From: Myoxocephalus aenaeus
Taxonomy: Eukaryota; Chordata; Actinopteri; Perciformes; Cottidae
Length of the DNA: 64,000 bases
Direction of reading: 5' to 3'
Assembly (NCBI GenBank): GCA_038501785.1
Contig: JBAMJR010000011.1
Coordinates: 1,575,001-1,639,000, forward strand
The position numbers and the translations under genes are program-made. Under the pieces are notes generated by a model, which was not told where the DNA came from, searched no databases, and was given only the letters and a program-made list of their open reading frames with translations. Of this stretch, positions 25,878 through 38,227 are shown in pieces. The stretch's first letter is position 1. Every line of letters begins with the position of its first letter.

Positions 25878-26117
25878 ACCACCTTTTAAATGAAGACTCC
25901 TGAGAAAATATATTGTATATGCAGAACAGATGTTAGTCTGTGTCAGAGAATGTGCCCCCTAATGTCTGCTTTACAATACAGTTTACGGTGATCAGTGATT
26001 TAATGTAATTTAATATTAATTTAATTAATGTAGCAATAATGTACCAATTTCAGCTTGCGAGTTAACTTTAAGTCCAAGATACATTTTTCTCAACTTTTTG
26101 GTCTGTTTTCAGTGCAA

Positions 26118-26210
26118 TGCAGAATCAAATTCAGACTTCTAAGCATAGTCTTTAAAGCACTTCATGATTTAGCTTCCAAGTACATCTCTGACATGTTGAT
26201 CCATACTATA
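26118..26210 (+). pseudogene. LINE reverse-transcriptase relic
   Basis: Thirty-one codons read RIKFRLLSIVFKALHDLA then SKYISDMLIHT before a stop. This matches the C-terminal segment of non-LTR reverse transcriptases of the CR1/L2/Rex type (R-I-x-F-K-x-L-x-x-x-x-K-A-L-H-G-L-A-P-x-Y-I-S-D-L-L). Surrounding frames are broken. No other part of the element is visible here. Confidence 0.6.
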
Positions 26211-28109
26211 ATCCAGTAAAGTTCTGGGTCAGATGGAGATTTTCAAACTGCACCTGGTCCTGAATTAAGATCCAGATGTGGTGAGGAACAGATGCAGTTG
26301 TGTACAGGGCTTCTGTAGCAAGGAACACGTTAAGAAACTGTATTAGAGAATCAATTGCAAATGTACTTCAAGCAGACTATTAGTGAGTACACTCCTCTTC
26401 CTTTCTGATATTGTCTCATTCTTCGTGAATTTAAATTTTATGAAGGATTGAACCAATAGCTGCTGCAGAAACTAATAGGGATACACTCAAATAAACACAT
26501 CAATAATGAGATAACTTCTCCACGTATGTGTTTGTCTCTCAACCTTTGGGTCCATCACTCACTCAGTCAGTCTGGTCGCCAGCTGGAGCAAAGGAATGGT
26601 GGGTCATCCTAGCAAATTATTTTAGGACCAGAGGAAGGGCTTCCTGATTGCTTAACTGAATCAGCCCATGCAGTACCATAATGGTCACGCTTACTTGGAA
26701 AACATGTACAGGAATCAGTGACCCAAGTAGTTCTTTGGAAGGTATACTGATGACATGCCATCCTGTAAAAACATATAAACACAAACGTGCGTCATAAAAC
26801 CCGGTGGCACTTGGATCCTTTTCATGCATGATTATTTCCCCTCTACCTAGGAAGCCCATGATATAAATACAGCATTTGGCCTCTGGTTCTCTTGATCTCT
26901 CAGCGGTCCTTGTTTTCTTTGAACAGACGCCATGCTTCTATTTGACTGAGCAAGAACATGAATTTTGCATTTGTGTATGTTTAGACATAGAGTACATGTG
27001 TGAGATTGGAGTGCTGTCCATGTTGTTCTGGAAATGCACTTCAAAGAGAAAGCACGGGGTGGTTGTATGAGTGAGACAGACAAATGCACTAATCCACTAA
27101 AGCACCAGGACACCCCCATGGAAAAGTGTCTTTGTTCCAAGTTCTGTCTTTGTGTTGCATTTTAGGCTAAATTCTTGGATATCTCTCCTTTGTCCTGTTA
27201 AGTTGACATCCATACACAACCATAAGATACATGTTTATGTAATGAAATAATCAAAGCTCAGAGGTCTACTGTGTAGTCTTCAATCAGCAAATAAGGTTGT
27301 AAAAAGAGGCGCTGTTCAGAAAAGCTAGTTGAACCTCTTCATTTTAGATTATTTTGTTAACAAACACGGTTTCCAAAGACCAAGCATGGCTTTCCAAGAT
27401 CAAATAGTTTAACTTATTTAGCTGTATTTTCCATGGGAAATGATGGGAGTTTGATGGTCAGTGGGGGGCAGTCCGTGCTACCACAGACTTGGGCCTCAGT
27501 CACCCAGACGGACACGAGGGAGTCGTCAGTACATTGATGTTTGAAGTGTCAATTTGAGGCAGCTGCTTTGTCTAAATGTCAACTGATTGATCTGTTATCT
27601 TCTGGTTTGAAGTTGCAGTAAATTAACTAAACAGTTTGTATATGAGGACTAATTCGCTTCATCGCGGTAGCGTAGCACCAATCCTCCGGTCCCCCCTCTG
27701 GTATGTTCGCTCTGTCAATAGTGTTAACGGAGTCACACAAAACATCTCAAGGTCATGTAAAAACCTCACTTTTGTCTTTTAATATGCATTTTTCTTTTTT
27801 TATATTTTATAGAGCAAATGATTAAACAGTTATACTCTCTGTTTCCACCTTTTATAAATCAAAGCACAAGGTCCAGTGTTGTGCACTTCTTTTTATCCTG
27901 TTTGGCTTCTTGTAACAGCATAACATTTCATCATAACACCTGGACCCCGGCGGTTACCATCTCACATGACACACATAAACATGAGGATGCGACTGAGTGC
28001 ATTGTGACATCAGAGCTGATGTGTGTGTCGCAGTAGAGCAACACATGAACGTCATGGGTGTAGACAACGCTCCAGGCTGCCTGACACAGCAGGTATATAA
28101 AGGTTGGAA
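26211..28109. other. Non-coding; no gene seen
   Basis: Nothing beyond chance ORFs. Confidence 0.55.
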
Positions 28110-28330
28110 GGTTACTCAGTGTATTTACTCCAGTACTGCATTTAAGTACAACTTAAGTACTTGAGTACTTGAGTTTCTGTTTTCTGCTACTGTACTTTTT
28201 ACTCCATGTATTTGATGGATGGAGTTACTGGTTACTTTACAGATTAGGATTTTACCAACAAAATGCTTTGTTTTATATGATATAAGATGTCCAACTAAAT
28301 GTAATAGCTCAAATGTACTTCCACCCAAGA
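28110..28330 (-). mobile_element. Degraded hAT-like element, reverse copy of the 23200-23439 family
   Basis: Contains cttaagtacttgagtacttgag, tttctgttttctgctactgt, actttttactccatgtattt and ttactggttactttacagat, the reverse strand of the fish cagtggtgg element, and ends caaatgtacttccaccc. Confidence 0.6.
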
Positions 28331-31300
28331 GCAAACCTGAATCCTATTAATAGTGTTCAACCTCTGATTTCTCAGAGATGTAATTGGTTTCAGATGTTTT
28401 CACAGGTGCGGTATGGGTGCAGGTGATTGATGATTGAGTGTAGGTATTTATATGGATGTGTTTAGCAAACAACACACACATTTTATCTTTTAGAATTTAG
28501 TCTAGAAGTTAATCTGATGATCTTTAACTTTTTTTTGGACACGAGAAAAATTATCAGTCAGTCGTTAGACGTGCGTGTTGTGGATGACTGGCCTTGCCCG
28601 CTGAATGAGTCTTCTCCACACGTGATCACAACACACAAAGCCAGTGAACTGACCTGAGGGCAGAGCAGTCAAGCATCCAATACATGGTGGACAGTGCAGG
28701 CATGCATGCGTATGCATATATAACACACTCACACAGACACACTGCTCATTTACCTTTGATCCTTTGTGTTTCCTCGTTTTAGTGTCGTTTTAATGTCAGT
28801 GCATCATCGTGATATGTGAAGAAACAGATGATTTAAGAGGAAATTCTGCATAACAAACTAATTGTAGCACCATGTCATAATTCACCGGGAAAAGGAGGAG
28901 TGGTGTTCCTCCTCTGGCAGCAAGAGCACCAAGCTTGAACGAGCTGCAGTCTCGCGCTATCCAAGCCTTTTCTGTGTTCCTCATGTCAGTGAGAGCCTGC
29001 TTTCGTGCACATATTTAGCTTTCTCAGATTTCTGTATTTGACTTTTTTCCTCATGTTTTCTATTATTACTGATCCATCTGTGGACCCCAACATAAAGATG
29101 TTTTATTTTAACATGCCACACAACAAAATGTAGACCCGCTGTGTCATACAATAGCAGCCATGCATTACAGACATTTTATAAGAAGAGAACCCCCTCACTG
29201 TATCTTAATTTAAGTCATGTATTAGCATCATTCTATAGCTTTCTCACCCTGTCGGACTTCAAACCAAATCTTTTAACAAACACATTACTTTGTTCACGGA
29301 GTACACAAATTGTAAGATTGCTAAATGTACCAAATTCTCCATTTATTTTTGTAAAACGGAATCTTAATATGCGCACATCAACCTTTCCATTTTTTTTGAC
29401 GAAGCAATTACAATGAATACAGCATTTCATTCATAATTTGCCAGCGTGGCTTACTGATGACATCCAAAATTAGTGACCCCAATCGTCGTTTTAAAGCATT
29501 GTTGTAACTCATAGAAACCCTGTGCTTGTCCCTCAAGGTTTTAATCCACAATTTGCGTCTACTGTCTTTTGACTAAATGTCGTGGCTTCTTGAAATATGT
29601 TAAGAAACTCAGAAAATGATAATCCCTAGTCAATCTGATCAGTTCATTCTCTTCACTCGAGGTCTCAAGGTCAGGAGTCGTTTAGCCCTCTCACTCCTGG
29701 GAGGAGCATCTGGTTTTCAGAACAGGGACCTCTGGCTTTTTGAAGGATGGTGTTTTTGCTGTTGTTGCTCCTTAACTTTGAATCAGCCTCTCACAAAGTG
29801 TAATAGAATCCAAATCTGCACATGTTTTCAAAAAGCATCGTAAAACTACTGTGACTTGTTTTCTTTTGGTTTAATAAGTTTAGACTTTGTGGTTTGTGCA
29901 CTTTGAACCCTTTCCTTATTTATTTTTTGTCTGTCTCGTTTATTTCCTGTCATTTCACCCTTCCGAAAAGCGTTTTGAACTGTCTGGGATTTATTTTACA
30001 GATTGAGTGTTTATCTCTGATGTTAGACATGTCATTGTTTTGGTTCGGACCAGATTCCCATCGTTTGTGTAACATAGATCCCTTCGTCCTTTCACTCACT
30101 TTCCAACTTTCCCTGGGGTAAAAAAATATATTAGAAATCCCACCCGTCCAGTCCCATATACCCAACCAACAGTTTTAAAGAAAGCATAATGTAAAGAGCC
30201 ATTCTCTTTATAGTTATAATGAGTTGCCACAGGGGCCTGTATTAAGGCACACCATCCATACGCAGTGAAGTGTAACATGCACAGTACATGAAGCAGTAAG
30301 TCAGCACATTTTCATAAAAATAAAAGCCTGTTTCAATAATCTTTATCACAGTATAATATAAGAGAGTTTTTGAGAGCGTTTACGTCTACACAATTCCTGG
30401 TAGGTCTTCTTGCAAAAATTAACTAATGCCTTTTCCATCCCTGATTTCATGATAATAAACAGATGAAGATTGGGGTTGGAGCAGTGATACTAGAAAAATA
30501 CACCATATAACTTTTCCACAAACTGAAATAAGTCTTTTTACAGTAATTATTTGATATTTATCTTCGCCTTCAGACATGTTTAATTTAAACATACTATGTT
30601 TTGAATAAATCCCCAAATCCAAAATTCAGAATCTATAAATATGGAAATATTGTGAAAGTCCAATCTTGGTGTAAAGATGCTGGAAGTTTCACATTTTTCA
30701 CATCATACCTGTGTAAGTTGTAAATAGGACCACAAGTGGCTTTCCAACTAGTTTTGTCCCAAAAAACATTGTTTAAACTCAGATTTAAAGTGAGCACAGA
30801 GAAACCTCCTCCTCTTTTTTTTATTTATTTTTTATTCTACTCAAAGAAGGTCAAACATCAAAATGAAGCAACAATAAGCAAAACGTTTTTGGGTGGAGGG
30901 GGACTTTAAGTTTGTAGTGTAACCAGCACCGTCTCTGCTGGTATGTGTTTACAATACAGAAGAGGAAGTAATGGCCATCAAGGCAGAACAAAGTGATAAA
31001 AGAGTGCGACCTGCAAAAACTCAAACTACTATGGAAAATGTCACACACACAACACATCTCACAGTTGTTTGTTTGATCGGCCATAAGAAATGTCCTTCAA
31101 GTGATGTCTCCTCCTCTTCTCTTCTTTGATGATGTCTTAATGAGATCCTCCTCTTCCTTCCCCCATTCCCTCACGTTCTCCTCCTCTTGAATGTCGGAGC
31201 ATAACTCTAACTAATGTCCATCAGTGAATGAACAGGGTGCACTCTAGCATGTCACTGTGCCCTCTCTTTCCCGGTCATGTCAAGTCCATCCATGAATGTG

Positions 31301-31705
31301 TGTTTCCACCGCACATGATCATGTGTGAGAGTCAGTGGCTGCAGCTTATCTCTTGAGGGGATGTTGGTGTTGTATACGTCAACAAATTACTCTTTTCGTT
31401 TGGTGCTCGGTCGTTTAAAGCTAATAAGATCCAGAGAGATCTCGATAATGAAAGAAAATGATCAGGAAGACTTGTTTTTATAATTTGTTGAAGGGCAGAT
31501 AAGGAGTGTTTTATAGCAAAGTTATAATTGAGTCTAATGCAACCTGAAAACCTCCACTAAGTTGCTTTGCATTCTTAAATCAAGCTCCAGTCGTCTCCTA
31601 TCAGGACAACACATCTCTTTCTGCTTATTGTTCTACTCTTCACATCACAAAAAAAATAAAAAATCTGCGATGACAAATAACCAAACTGTGTTTATCTGTT
31701 TTCAG
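28331..31705. other. Non-coding, last part of the upstream intron
   Basis: No gene. Ends in the pyrimidine tract and acceptor of the UCR1 exon. A faint LINE-like stretch lies near 29650-29880. Confidence 0.6.
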
Positions 31706-31900
31706 TTTTGATGTGGAGAATGGCCCATCCGCCAGCTGCAGCCCTCTGGACCCCCAGGCCTCCCCCGGCTCTGGGCTGGTCCTCCACACTAACTTCCCCG
31801 GTCATAACCAGCGCAGAGAGTCCTTCCTCTACCGCTCTGACAGCGACTATGATCTGTCACCCAAGTCCATGTCACGAAACTCCTCCATCGCCTCTGAACT
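31706..31900 (+). CDS. pde4b: PDE4 (PDE4B-like) coding exon: start of UCR1
   Basis: Internal exon of a cAMP-specific 3',5'-cyclic phosphodiesterase. The frame reads FDVENGPSASCSPLDPQASP, then GSGLVLHTNFPGHNQ, RRESFLYRSDSDYDLSPK and SMSRNSSIASE, which is the universally conserved upstream conserved region 1 of PDE4 long forms. The motif RRES (Ser codon 31821-31823) is the PKA site that activates long PDE4 isoforms in mammals. An acceptor, tttcag, ends at 31705. The first base (T) completes a codon begun in an upstream exon, and the last two bases (CT) are completed by the next exon. The donor gtaaat starts at 31901. DPQASPGSGLVLH and FPGH are closer to PDE4B/PDE4A than to PDE4D. The upstream partner exon is alternative in this family and is not certain here. 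Confidence 0.95.
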
Positions 31901-33226
31901 GTAAATATAAAACACACATCATGCACACAAAGCACAAGTATGTACAGTCTATGCCAGAGTCAAAGAAAGATGCACAGAAGAAAGATGGCATCTACACATT
32001 TCAAGGAAGATGTTCATTCCTATATACCTAATTTTACTTACTGTTAGTATATACATACATGTTAATCAACCAAGCAAATAATACATTAGGATGAAAATAC
32101 CTTGTTGTCCATTCCATAATGGTAGTTTAATCGAAAACAATCAACAACGTAAACCTCTTTATTGATAACACTTACCTTACTTCAACTTCAGTTTAGTTTC
32201 CTCAATAGATACCTGATACGTTCTGGTACATAATGTTGTATTTGCACCTTTACGGCGAAGACCTCTGACCTTATCACTGAGTGGTGTTCAGTTCTAGTAT
32301 CCTTTCAGAAAAATAAGAACTTTGAATGAAAACATTAATTGCCGAAAATAAGTTGAGGCTGCATACAGCCCAAGCAACATTACCAGTGAGGTGTAGAACT
32401 TTCTTGTTGAGAGGTCGGTCAATGTTGTCTGTGTGTTTTGGGTTTTTATTTGGCTGCAAGAACAATTTCTCTTATGGGACAATGAAGTTAATATCCAAAG
32501 ATTGCTGACAATAATACCATATTATCACCTGCCCGAGCTAAATGTAAATTGAGTTGAATAAAGCTAAGATACAAAGTAGTACTTTTGGTTTGTCCATTAT
32601 GGGCTACTGTAGAAACATGGCGGTGCAACACTAGGACTCATTCTAAGATAACAAAAACACAATGCTTCTTGCTTGAAAACATAGTTATGAATATTATATT
32701 CCATATCCACTAATAGATCCCCTGAAACGCTCCACACTGGACTTTTAAGTCTCTGCTGCTGCTTTGCCCACCCGTGGAAGATCTGATACATAGTGGTGGT
32801 GGTGGCTTTAAGGAGTCCACGGCAGGACTCAAGATATTACATAACATGACAATGATTTGAATTGAGTAATTCAGTATTTTGCCCTGTGTTAGGTTATGAA
32901 GATAGGTCACTCTGAGTGCCTTACAAAGTTGCATCCCATCAGAACTGTAGACTCCTGGTCCGACCCATGAATGTCCTCCCATACTCCTCTCTCTCTCTCT
33001 CTCTTTGGACTCTTTCAGTTCATTATAGTAATGAGGCTGGCTGGGTCATGGTAGTCTTTGCGTATTGTTCTTACTGAACATCTTTGCTTTTAACAACCAT
33101 GACCAAGTTGGCAGAAAGCACTTCAGCATAGAAGCTTTATGCAACAGCATAACCTGATATTTGGTGCGTACTGTTATTTGAGGATGCTCCTGACCATTTC
33201 TCTCTTTTGTGTGTGTGTGTTTTCAG
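31901..33226 (+). other. PDE4 intron (1326 bp) with an inverted fish repeat copy
   Basis: GT...AG intron between the first two UCR1 exons. It carries a reverse-oriented dispersed fish repeat (32592-32749) and a short (CT)n at 32986-33004. The acceptor has a TG-rich stretch immediately before tttcag. I see no gene inside it. Confidence 0.9.
32592..32749 (-). mobile_element. Dispersed fish repeat copy, reverse orientation
   Basis: Contains actgtagaaacatggcggtg, actcattctaagataacaaa, aacatagttatgaatattat and ends cactggacttttaag. It is the same family as 20776-20927 in the opposite orientation. Confidence 0.7.
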
Positions 33227-33263
33227 ACATGGTGATGACCTGATTGTAACGCCTTTTGCTCAG
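33227..33263 (+). CDS. pde4b: PDE4 coding exon, 37 bp, UCR1 core
   Basis: Joined to the previous exon (CT+A = Leu) this reads L-HGDDLIVTPFAQ, the invariant second half of PDE4 UCR1. The acceptor is tgtgtgtgtttttcag, ending at 33226, and the donor gtaaac begins at 33264. The exon leaves phase 0. UCR1 contacts UCR2 to form the autoregulatory module that restrains the catalytic domain and mediates long-form dimerisation; that role is known for the family and not visible here. The HGDDLIVTPFAQ string is shared by PDE4B and PDE4D, whereas PDE4A has HAEDLIVTPFAQ. Confidence 0.95.
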
Positions 33264-33569
33264 GTAAACATCTTACTCTCTGGAACCCAAAAAGAGCCTG
33301 GTATCAACACTAATTCTCATTAAGCAGTGGGGTTAAAGTGGGCTGTTAAAGCACAGTTGCCTGACGCTGATTAGTCAAATGTAACAATATCATTGTCCGG
33401 AGTTCAAATGAGCATGTAATGTTTCATTATACAATGGTTAACTCTATATATTACAGATGTATTGCAGCAAGCAGACACAAAACAAATAATGAAAACACAC
33501 TGTTAAGAAACATAAAAATGTGTTTGTTATAAAAGATCCTAATATCAACCTATTCCTCTGCTTTTCTAG
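33264..33569 (+). other. PDE4 intron (306 bp)
   Basis: Short GT...AG intron with no repeat or other feature seen. Confidence 0.92.
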
Positions 33570-33640
33570 GTTCTGGCAAGCCTTCGTAGTGTGAGGAATA
33601 ACTTCACTGCACTGACCAATGTCCAGTGTGCCTCCAGCAA
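33570..33640 (+). CDS. pde4b: PDE4 coding exon, 71 bp, end of UCR1
   Basis: Phase-0 exon reading VLASLRSVRNNFTALTNV followed by QCASS and two bases (AA) of a split Lys codon. The acceptor cttttctag ends at 33569 and the donor gtgagt begins at 33641. VLASLRSVRNNF with Ser-Val (not Thr-Val) matches PDE4B better than PDE4D. The intron before it is only 306 bp, compact compared with the others in this window. This exon ends UCR1 and enters the variable linker LR1. Confidence 0.95.
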
Positions 33641-34112
33641 GTGAGTGCAAATGATTTGAGACCAACATTCAAACATTTTTACATGGCTTTTTTTCTCTTC
33701 TCAAATACTTACTTCAGTGACCTGCTTTGACTCCTACAACATTAGGAAATACTTCTGGCAGACTATAAAATTCAGAGCAGCCACTTGAGAATAAAATATT
33801 AGCTTTATATTTTATTATGTACTGGGAACCTCCAAAGAGTGTTATAAATCAAGTTGAAGCCCACTTAGACACTCTTGGGATACATGTATTAGATTCCCTT
33901 GTGGCAGAGTACAAAATGAAAATAAAAAAAGAGTCTTAAACAATATAAACGTCTGCAGTAGAAATTGAAATACATCAAATATCAAATTTAGCCTCAGCAC
34001 AGCTTTTAAAATCACCAAAAAAGTCAAGGGCTGATCACTCATTTAGACATGTGCAGACTGCAGTTCCACTATGTCACCGCAAGGGAGCGGTGTTGAGCTT
34101 CAAATAGACTGC

Positions 34113-34330
34113 TGTATCAAAGTCAAATTCAGTTTTATTGTCACGTCTTCCATTTGTGGAAACATACAGAAGACCTGAAATTGTGTTTCTCTTCTGTCTG
34201 ACATAAAGTGAATAGTGCAAAAACAGTTAAAAAGTAAAAAATAGAAACAACATATAACATATATACAACATAAATAAACAACATACATTAGGAAACTGTA
34301 TAAGTGTGCGTTATAGCAGCGGTCAGACAG
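34113..34330 (+). mobile_element. Dispersed repeat related to the ttttattgtca family
   Basis: Starts agtcaaattcagttttattg then tcacgtcttccatttgtgga, and continues with an A-rich stretch of aaacagttaaaaagtaaaa type. Similar in layout to 17873-17955. Confidence 0.4.
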
Positions 34331-34414
34331 AGTTTAGCAGCAGAGGACATGAATCTGACACCACAGCTGTTCCCAGCACTCACAGTGAAAAGCTGAAGTC
34401 TAGTAAACAAACAC

Positions 34415-34417
<3 letters not shown>

Positions 34418-34484
<67 letters not shown>
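34418..34484 (+). repeat. (AC)33 microsatellite
   Basis: Pure CA on the plus strand. Confidence 0.97.
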
Positions 34485-34487
<3 letters not shown>

Positions 34488-35775
34488 TACAGAATTCCAT
34501 CAGTGGTGATTTAAACATTTATAGAGTGGGAATTTGATAACAAACTGAATTAAACCTAATATTACATTAATGCCAAAATAAAAGTGGGATTCTAATTTCA
34601 GATCCATTATTCCTTTCAAACCAGTAGAGGAATTAAAGAATAGTTTCCTTGAATGCATCAGTGTCTTTAACAAACTACAACTACTCCCACAGATTGCATT
34701 CCTCATTGTGCATTTAAATGATTTGTTATTTGCACTGCATTTATTCTGCACTGCATCATATTTGTGTCTCACATGTACGCTTCATACAAACATGTCTCAC
34801 AGAAAACCTAACACTAGAACAGGAACATGGTTTGCTCTTAAAAAGTTCTCTCAAACCAGTGCACTTCAGGGTTTATCTATTTGTTATTATGTAAGTTTAA
34901 ATGCATTATAGTTATACATAATAGAGAGTCCAAAACGTCTAGGAGTCTAATCTAAGGCCTCGACTACTGATGATCGTTATCAACGTGTGCTTATTTTGTG
35001 CATCAGTTATTTCAAACCCAAATATATTCAGTTCACAAGTATACAAAACAGAGAAAAGTAGCAAATCCATCACATCCCGATGGAGGTGAGACTGCAGATG
35101 CACTGGAAATGTGTATGTAGGGCACCTTTCCTGATATTCTTCAGGCTTGTGTGTGTGTGTGTGGGTGTGGGTGTGCGTGTGCTTGTGCGTGTGCGTGCGT
35201 GTGTGTGTTTCTAAAGATGCGGAAAGATCCTCTTTCACAGGATTTATCGACACTCAGATAGCTGCATTCCTGTCTGACCTACATTCGGCTCTGACGCCCA
35301 CACATAGACAAGAGTGGAGACTAAAGCATGTTCCCAGGTATACGGCAGCAGCATCATGTTAATGCACACACATGTAGACCTGTTTCACACAGAAGATCAG
35401 TCAGATGATCAGTGAGTCCCTGCAGAAAGGAAATGAATCAATAGTGGCTTGCCTTCCGATTGTCAGTCTGCAGACTCCCAGACTTCCAGATCCTGGACAG
35501 GATGTTACTGCTAGGACGAGGACGTAATCAGCATGACTGAAATAATGGACTACGACACAACAAATGCGCCTGCTTAAACTAACACAAGGCTCCGTCACAA
35601 TACAAAATAGCATAAAAACATAACTAATAAAAGGCATCTGATGACTCATAATTATAGTCTGATCTCTCTTAAGTAACTGTTTCAACTTGAGTTCAAAGTG
35701 ACCCCATTCAGATTCATTGTATGTTCTGTGGGTGGGGGCGCCCCATCTTAATTCCCTGAACAAACACAGAACACA

Positions 35776-35860
35776 GTTAAAGGAATAGTAGACATTTTGG
35801 GAAATATGCTTATTCACTCTTTTGCCTGGAGTTCGATGAGAAGATGTCTGTCGTGTCTGT
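35776..35860 (+). mobile_element. Dispersed fish repeat end (aaaggaatagtagacattttggg)
   Basis: Signature taaaggaatagtagacattt, then tgggaaatatgcttattcac and gttcgatgagaagat. Same family as 55986-56058 and 57466-57600; a diverged copy is at 53203-53345. Confidence 0.65.
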
Positions 35861-36448
35861 CCCTTACACGGCAGGCGGCAACCTCCGGGTCTGAAAAGGG
35901 AAACCAATGCCGAAGTGCCTGAAAGCATTTTTTATAACAGACAGCAGGGGGCGACACCTTTGTTAGCAAAAATAATTGAATTCAAACTTGGTATTTTTGG
36001 TTAACTTTTTTGTGGCTCTTACTTTCAAGCTTTCTACATTGCTTGCTATCTTCCTAACATTAAATCAGCGAGTAATATGAAAATACATTTCCACCATTAT
36101 GAGTCATATGATGATGTTCATACTTCTCAGAAATCTGACATTACCATTGATGCCCATGAGGGGGGGAGGGGACTTCTTACCCTTAATCAGAGTGTCTTTC
36201 TCAGAAATAAAAGGGAAGACATGAAAGTGCCATTGCGTGTCTGATCTAATTCTTTGCAAGAAGTGCATAACTGTTTTACCAAAATATTGAATTAGTTATT
36301 TAGCCTGAATGTCTGCCCTTTTAAGCTTTTACCTCTCTGTGAGAACATGTTATTTATTATTTGAATTAACCATTTCAAGAAAAATAAGTAAATGTTTTAT
36401 ATTTCTATATTGTAACATCTTTCTAACGTCTTTCTTTCGTTCTTTCAG

Positions 36449-36498
36449 GAGGTCTCCTGCAGCAACTCAGCCTCCAATCACCAGAGTTTGTCTCCCAG
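36449..36498 (+). CDS. pde4b: PDE4 coding exon, 50 bp, linker between UCR1 and UCR2
   Basis: AA+G gives Lys, then RSPAATQPPITRVCLP and one base (G) of a split Asp codon. The acceptor tctttcag ends at 36448 and the donor gtaaga begins at 36499. RSPAAxQPPxxRV is the best paralogue marker in the window: from memory, human PDE4B has RSPAASQPPVSRV here, PDE4D has RSPMCNQPSINKA and PDE4A has RSPLGGPTPVCKA. That is the main reason for the PDE4B call. Intron phases before and after agree exactly with the neighbouring exons. Confidence 0.93.
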
Positions 36499-36784
36499 GT
36501 AAGAGGCTCAGAGGAATATCCTGCTACGTGTCTCACTTCTGTGAAGCTGTGTGAAGAACATTTTTATCTGGTTTATATCTGGCTCCAACATTCTTCTGCC
36601 ACCATTTGTCCTTGTTCTCATTATTCTCTCCTCCTCTTCCCTCCCTGCCTCTCTCCTCCGTCTCGTCCTCTGCTCATGAACTCGTGTACGTGACGACTTT
36701 CACTTTTTTCCGCCATCTGTCATCAGCTCTAACATTGTAGTCCAGACTATTCTGTCATCAAGCTCATTAAGCATGTTACACTTT

Positions 36785-36886
<102 letters not shown>

Positions 36887-37803
36887 TGTGTGTGTGAGTG
36901 AGAGAGAGGTCTTGTATTGCTATCTTTGTGAAGATCAATTTCAGTTTTAACTATCGTAGTGAGGACATTTTATGCATTTTGGAGTCAGTGCCCTCACCTG
37001 AATCTGCTGCTCCAATCGACTGAAGACACCCAGACAGTTTTTGTACATTTGATTTAAAATGGTACTACAAAACACGAGTTAACATTGACTTTAAGGCAGT
37101 TGTTAATTATTTATGTTGTTACATTTATTTTGTTACATTGTGTTGTCACAGTATTATTTTAACATAAAACATGATGTTTTTTCTAAACCAACTAGTTTTG
37201 ATGCCTAAACATAACCAATCATTTCACAACGTTTACCCCATGTTTTGTGCGTTTCAGCAAGCACGAGACGAGGCTGATATGAATCATATTCATGAAACGT
37301 ATTTTTGGTTGAGAAACCTCGACATTCAAAGTATTCCGTGGTTTGCAGAAGCATAAAAGCTAAAACGTTGTGGTTGGCCTGGAGATTCAGAGAGGCATAG
37401 ATGAAACATATAGTTACGTCTTTTGATAAAGCAATAAAGTATCTAACCTTTAACCTCACATATGTAGGCGGATGTTCCCACACTCGAGGCAGAACATTGA
37501 AAACAGTGACATGTTGCTGTGTAAAATGAAACTGAGTTGAGCAACAATGAAACTGAGAATAGTGAGCGTAGTTAACCATCAAATAACAAACTTGCTTTGC
37601 ATGAAACAACTTATGTCAGATGTGACATCAAAGAAGAACTAGTAAAACTTAAGCCTCGGCCTGTGATAACAATGTTTTCATTACCAAGTTTAGTACTGAA
37701 TTTATCAAAGAATCACACAAAACAAACTTTACGGATCAAATGTTTGCTCGAAATGTAGTTCATTTTGTTGATAAGGAAGCAACAAGTTACTTGGTAGTCT
37801 ATA

Positions 37804-37805
<2 letters not shown>

Positions 37806-37859
<54 letters not shown>
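37806..37859 (+). repeat. (TG)27 microsatellite
   Basis: Pure TG. Confidence 0.97.
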
Positions 37860-37860
<1 letters not shown>

Positions 37861-38162
37861 TGAGTATGAGCATCTATTGAAACATTGACGTGTGTAAGAG
37901 AGTATTTCAGTGTGTAATGGTATTTTAACTTTGACATTTAGCAATTTTGGATTGATAAGGTATATGATTCAAAATGAGTGTTTATCCTGGCATATATGCA
38001 TCACTGACAGTCACATGTGCGTGTGTGTGTGTGGTGGGGAGGTGTTCCTGTGGCTCTGATTGACGTCAGCATGCCTGTATGTGGCTTATGTTGACTTCCT
38101 GTCAAAGCAGATGGACTGAGTTTTCGCTTCCTTTTTCAGAACCGCAGCTCATCAGGTGCTCT

Positions 38163-38165
<3 letters not shown>

Positions 38166-38225
<60 letters not shown>

Positions 38226-38227
38226 TG
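38166..38227 (+). repeat. Compound (TG)n(CGTG)n microsatellite
   Basis: TG repeats to about 38195, then GTGC/CGTG tetranucleotide repeats. The whole tract is alternating purine-pyrimidine. Confidence 0.95.

Larger units (their letters stand above)
33641..36448 (+). other. PDE4 intron (2808 bp)
   Basis: GT...AG intron. It holds a dispersed repeat beginning near 34113, (CA)n at 34418-34484, an impure TG tract at 35149-35209 and a fragment of the repeat family seen at 55986-57600 (35776-35860). The minus-strand 175-codon frame at 35401-35928 runs into that repeat and has no family resemblance I can see. Confidence 0.9.

Noticed and set aside
29640..29890. Possible LINE C-terminal tail (rsrlalsllgg-like, then a K-rich end)
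   Set aside because: Resemblance is weak, with stops in every reading; not listed as a feature.
31708..32031. 107-codon frame overlapping the UCR1 exon
   Set aside because: Out-of-frame shadow; the true frame gives the conserved PDE4 sequence and ends at a splice donor.
35401..35928. 175-codon minus-strand ORF, the longest in the window
   Set aside because: Overlaps a dispersed repeat, lies antisense in a PDE4 intron and has no motif I recognise.
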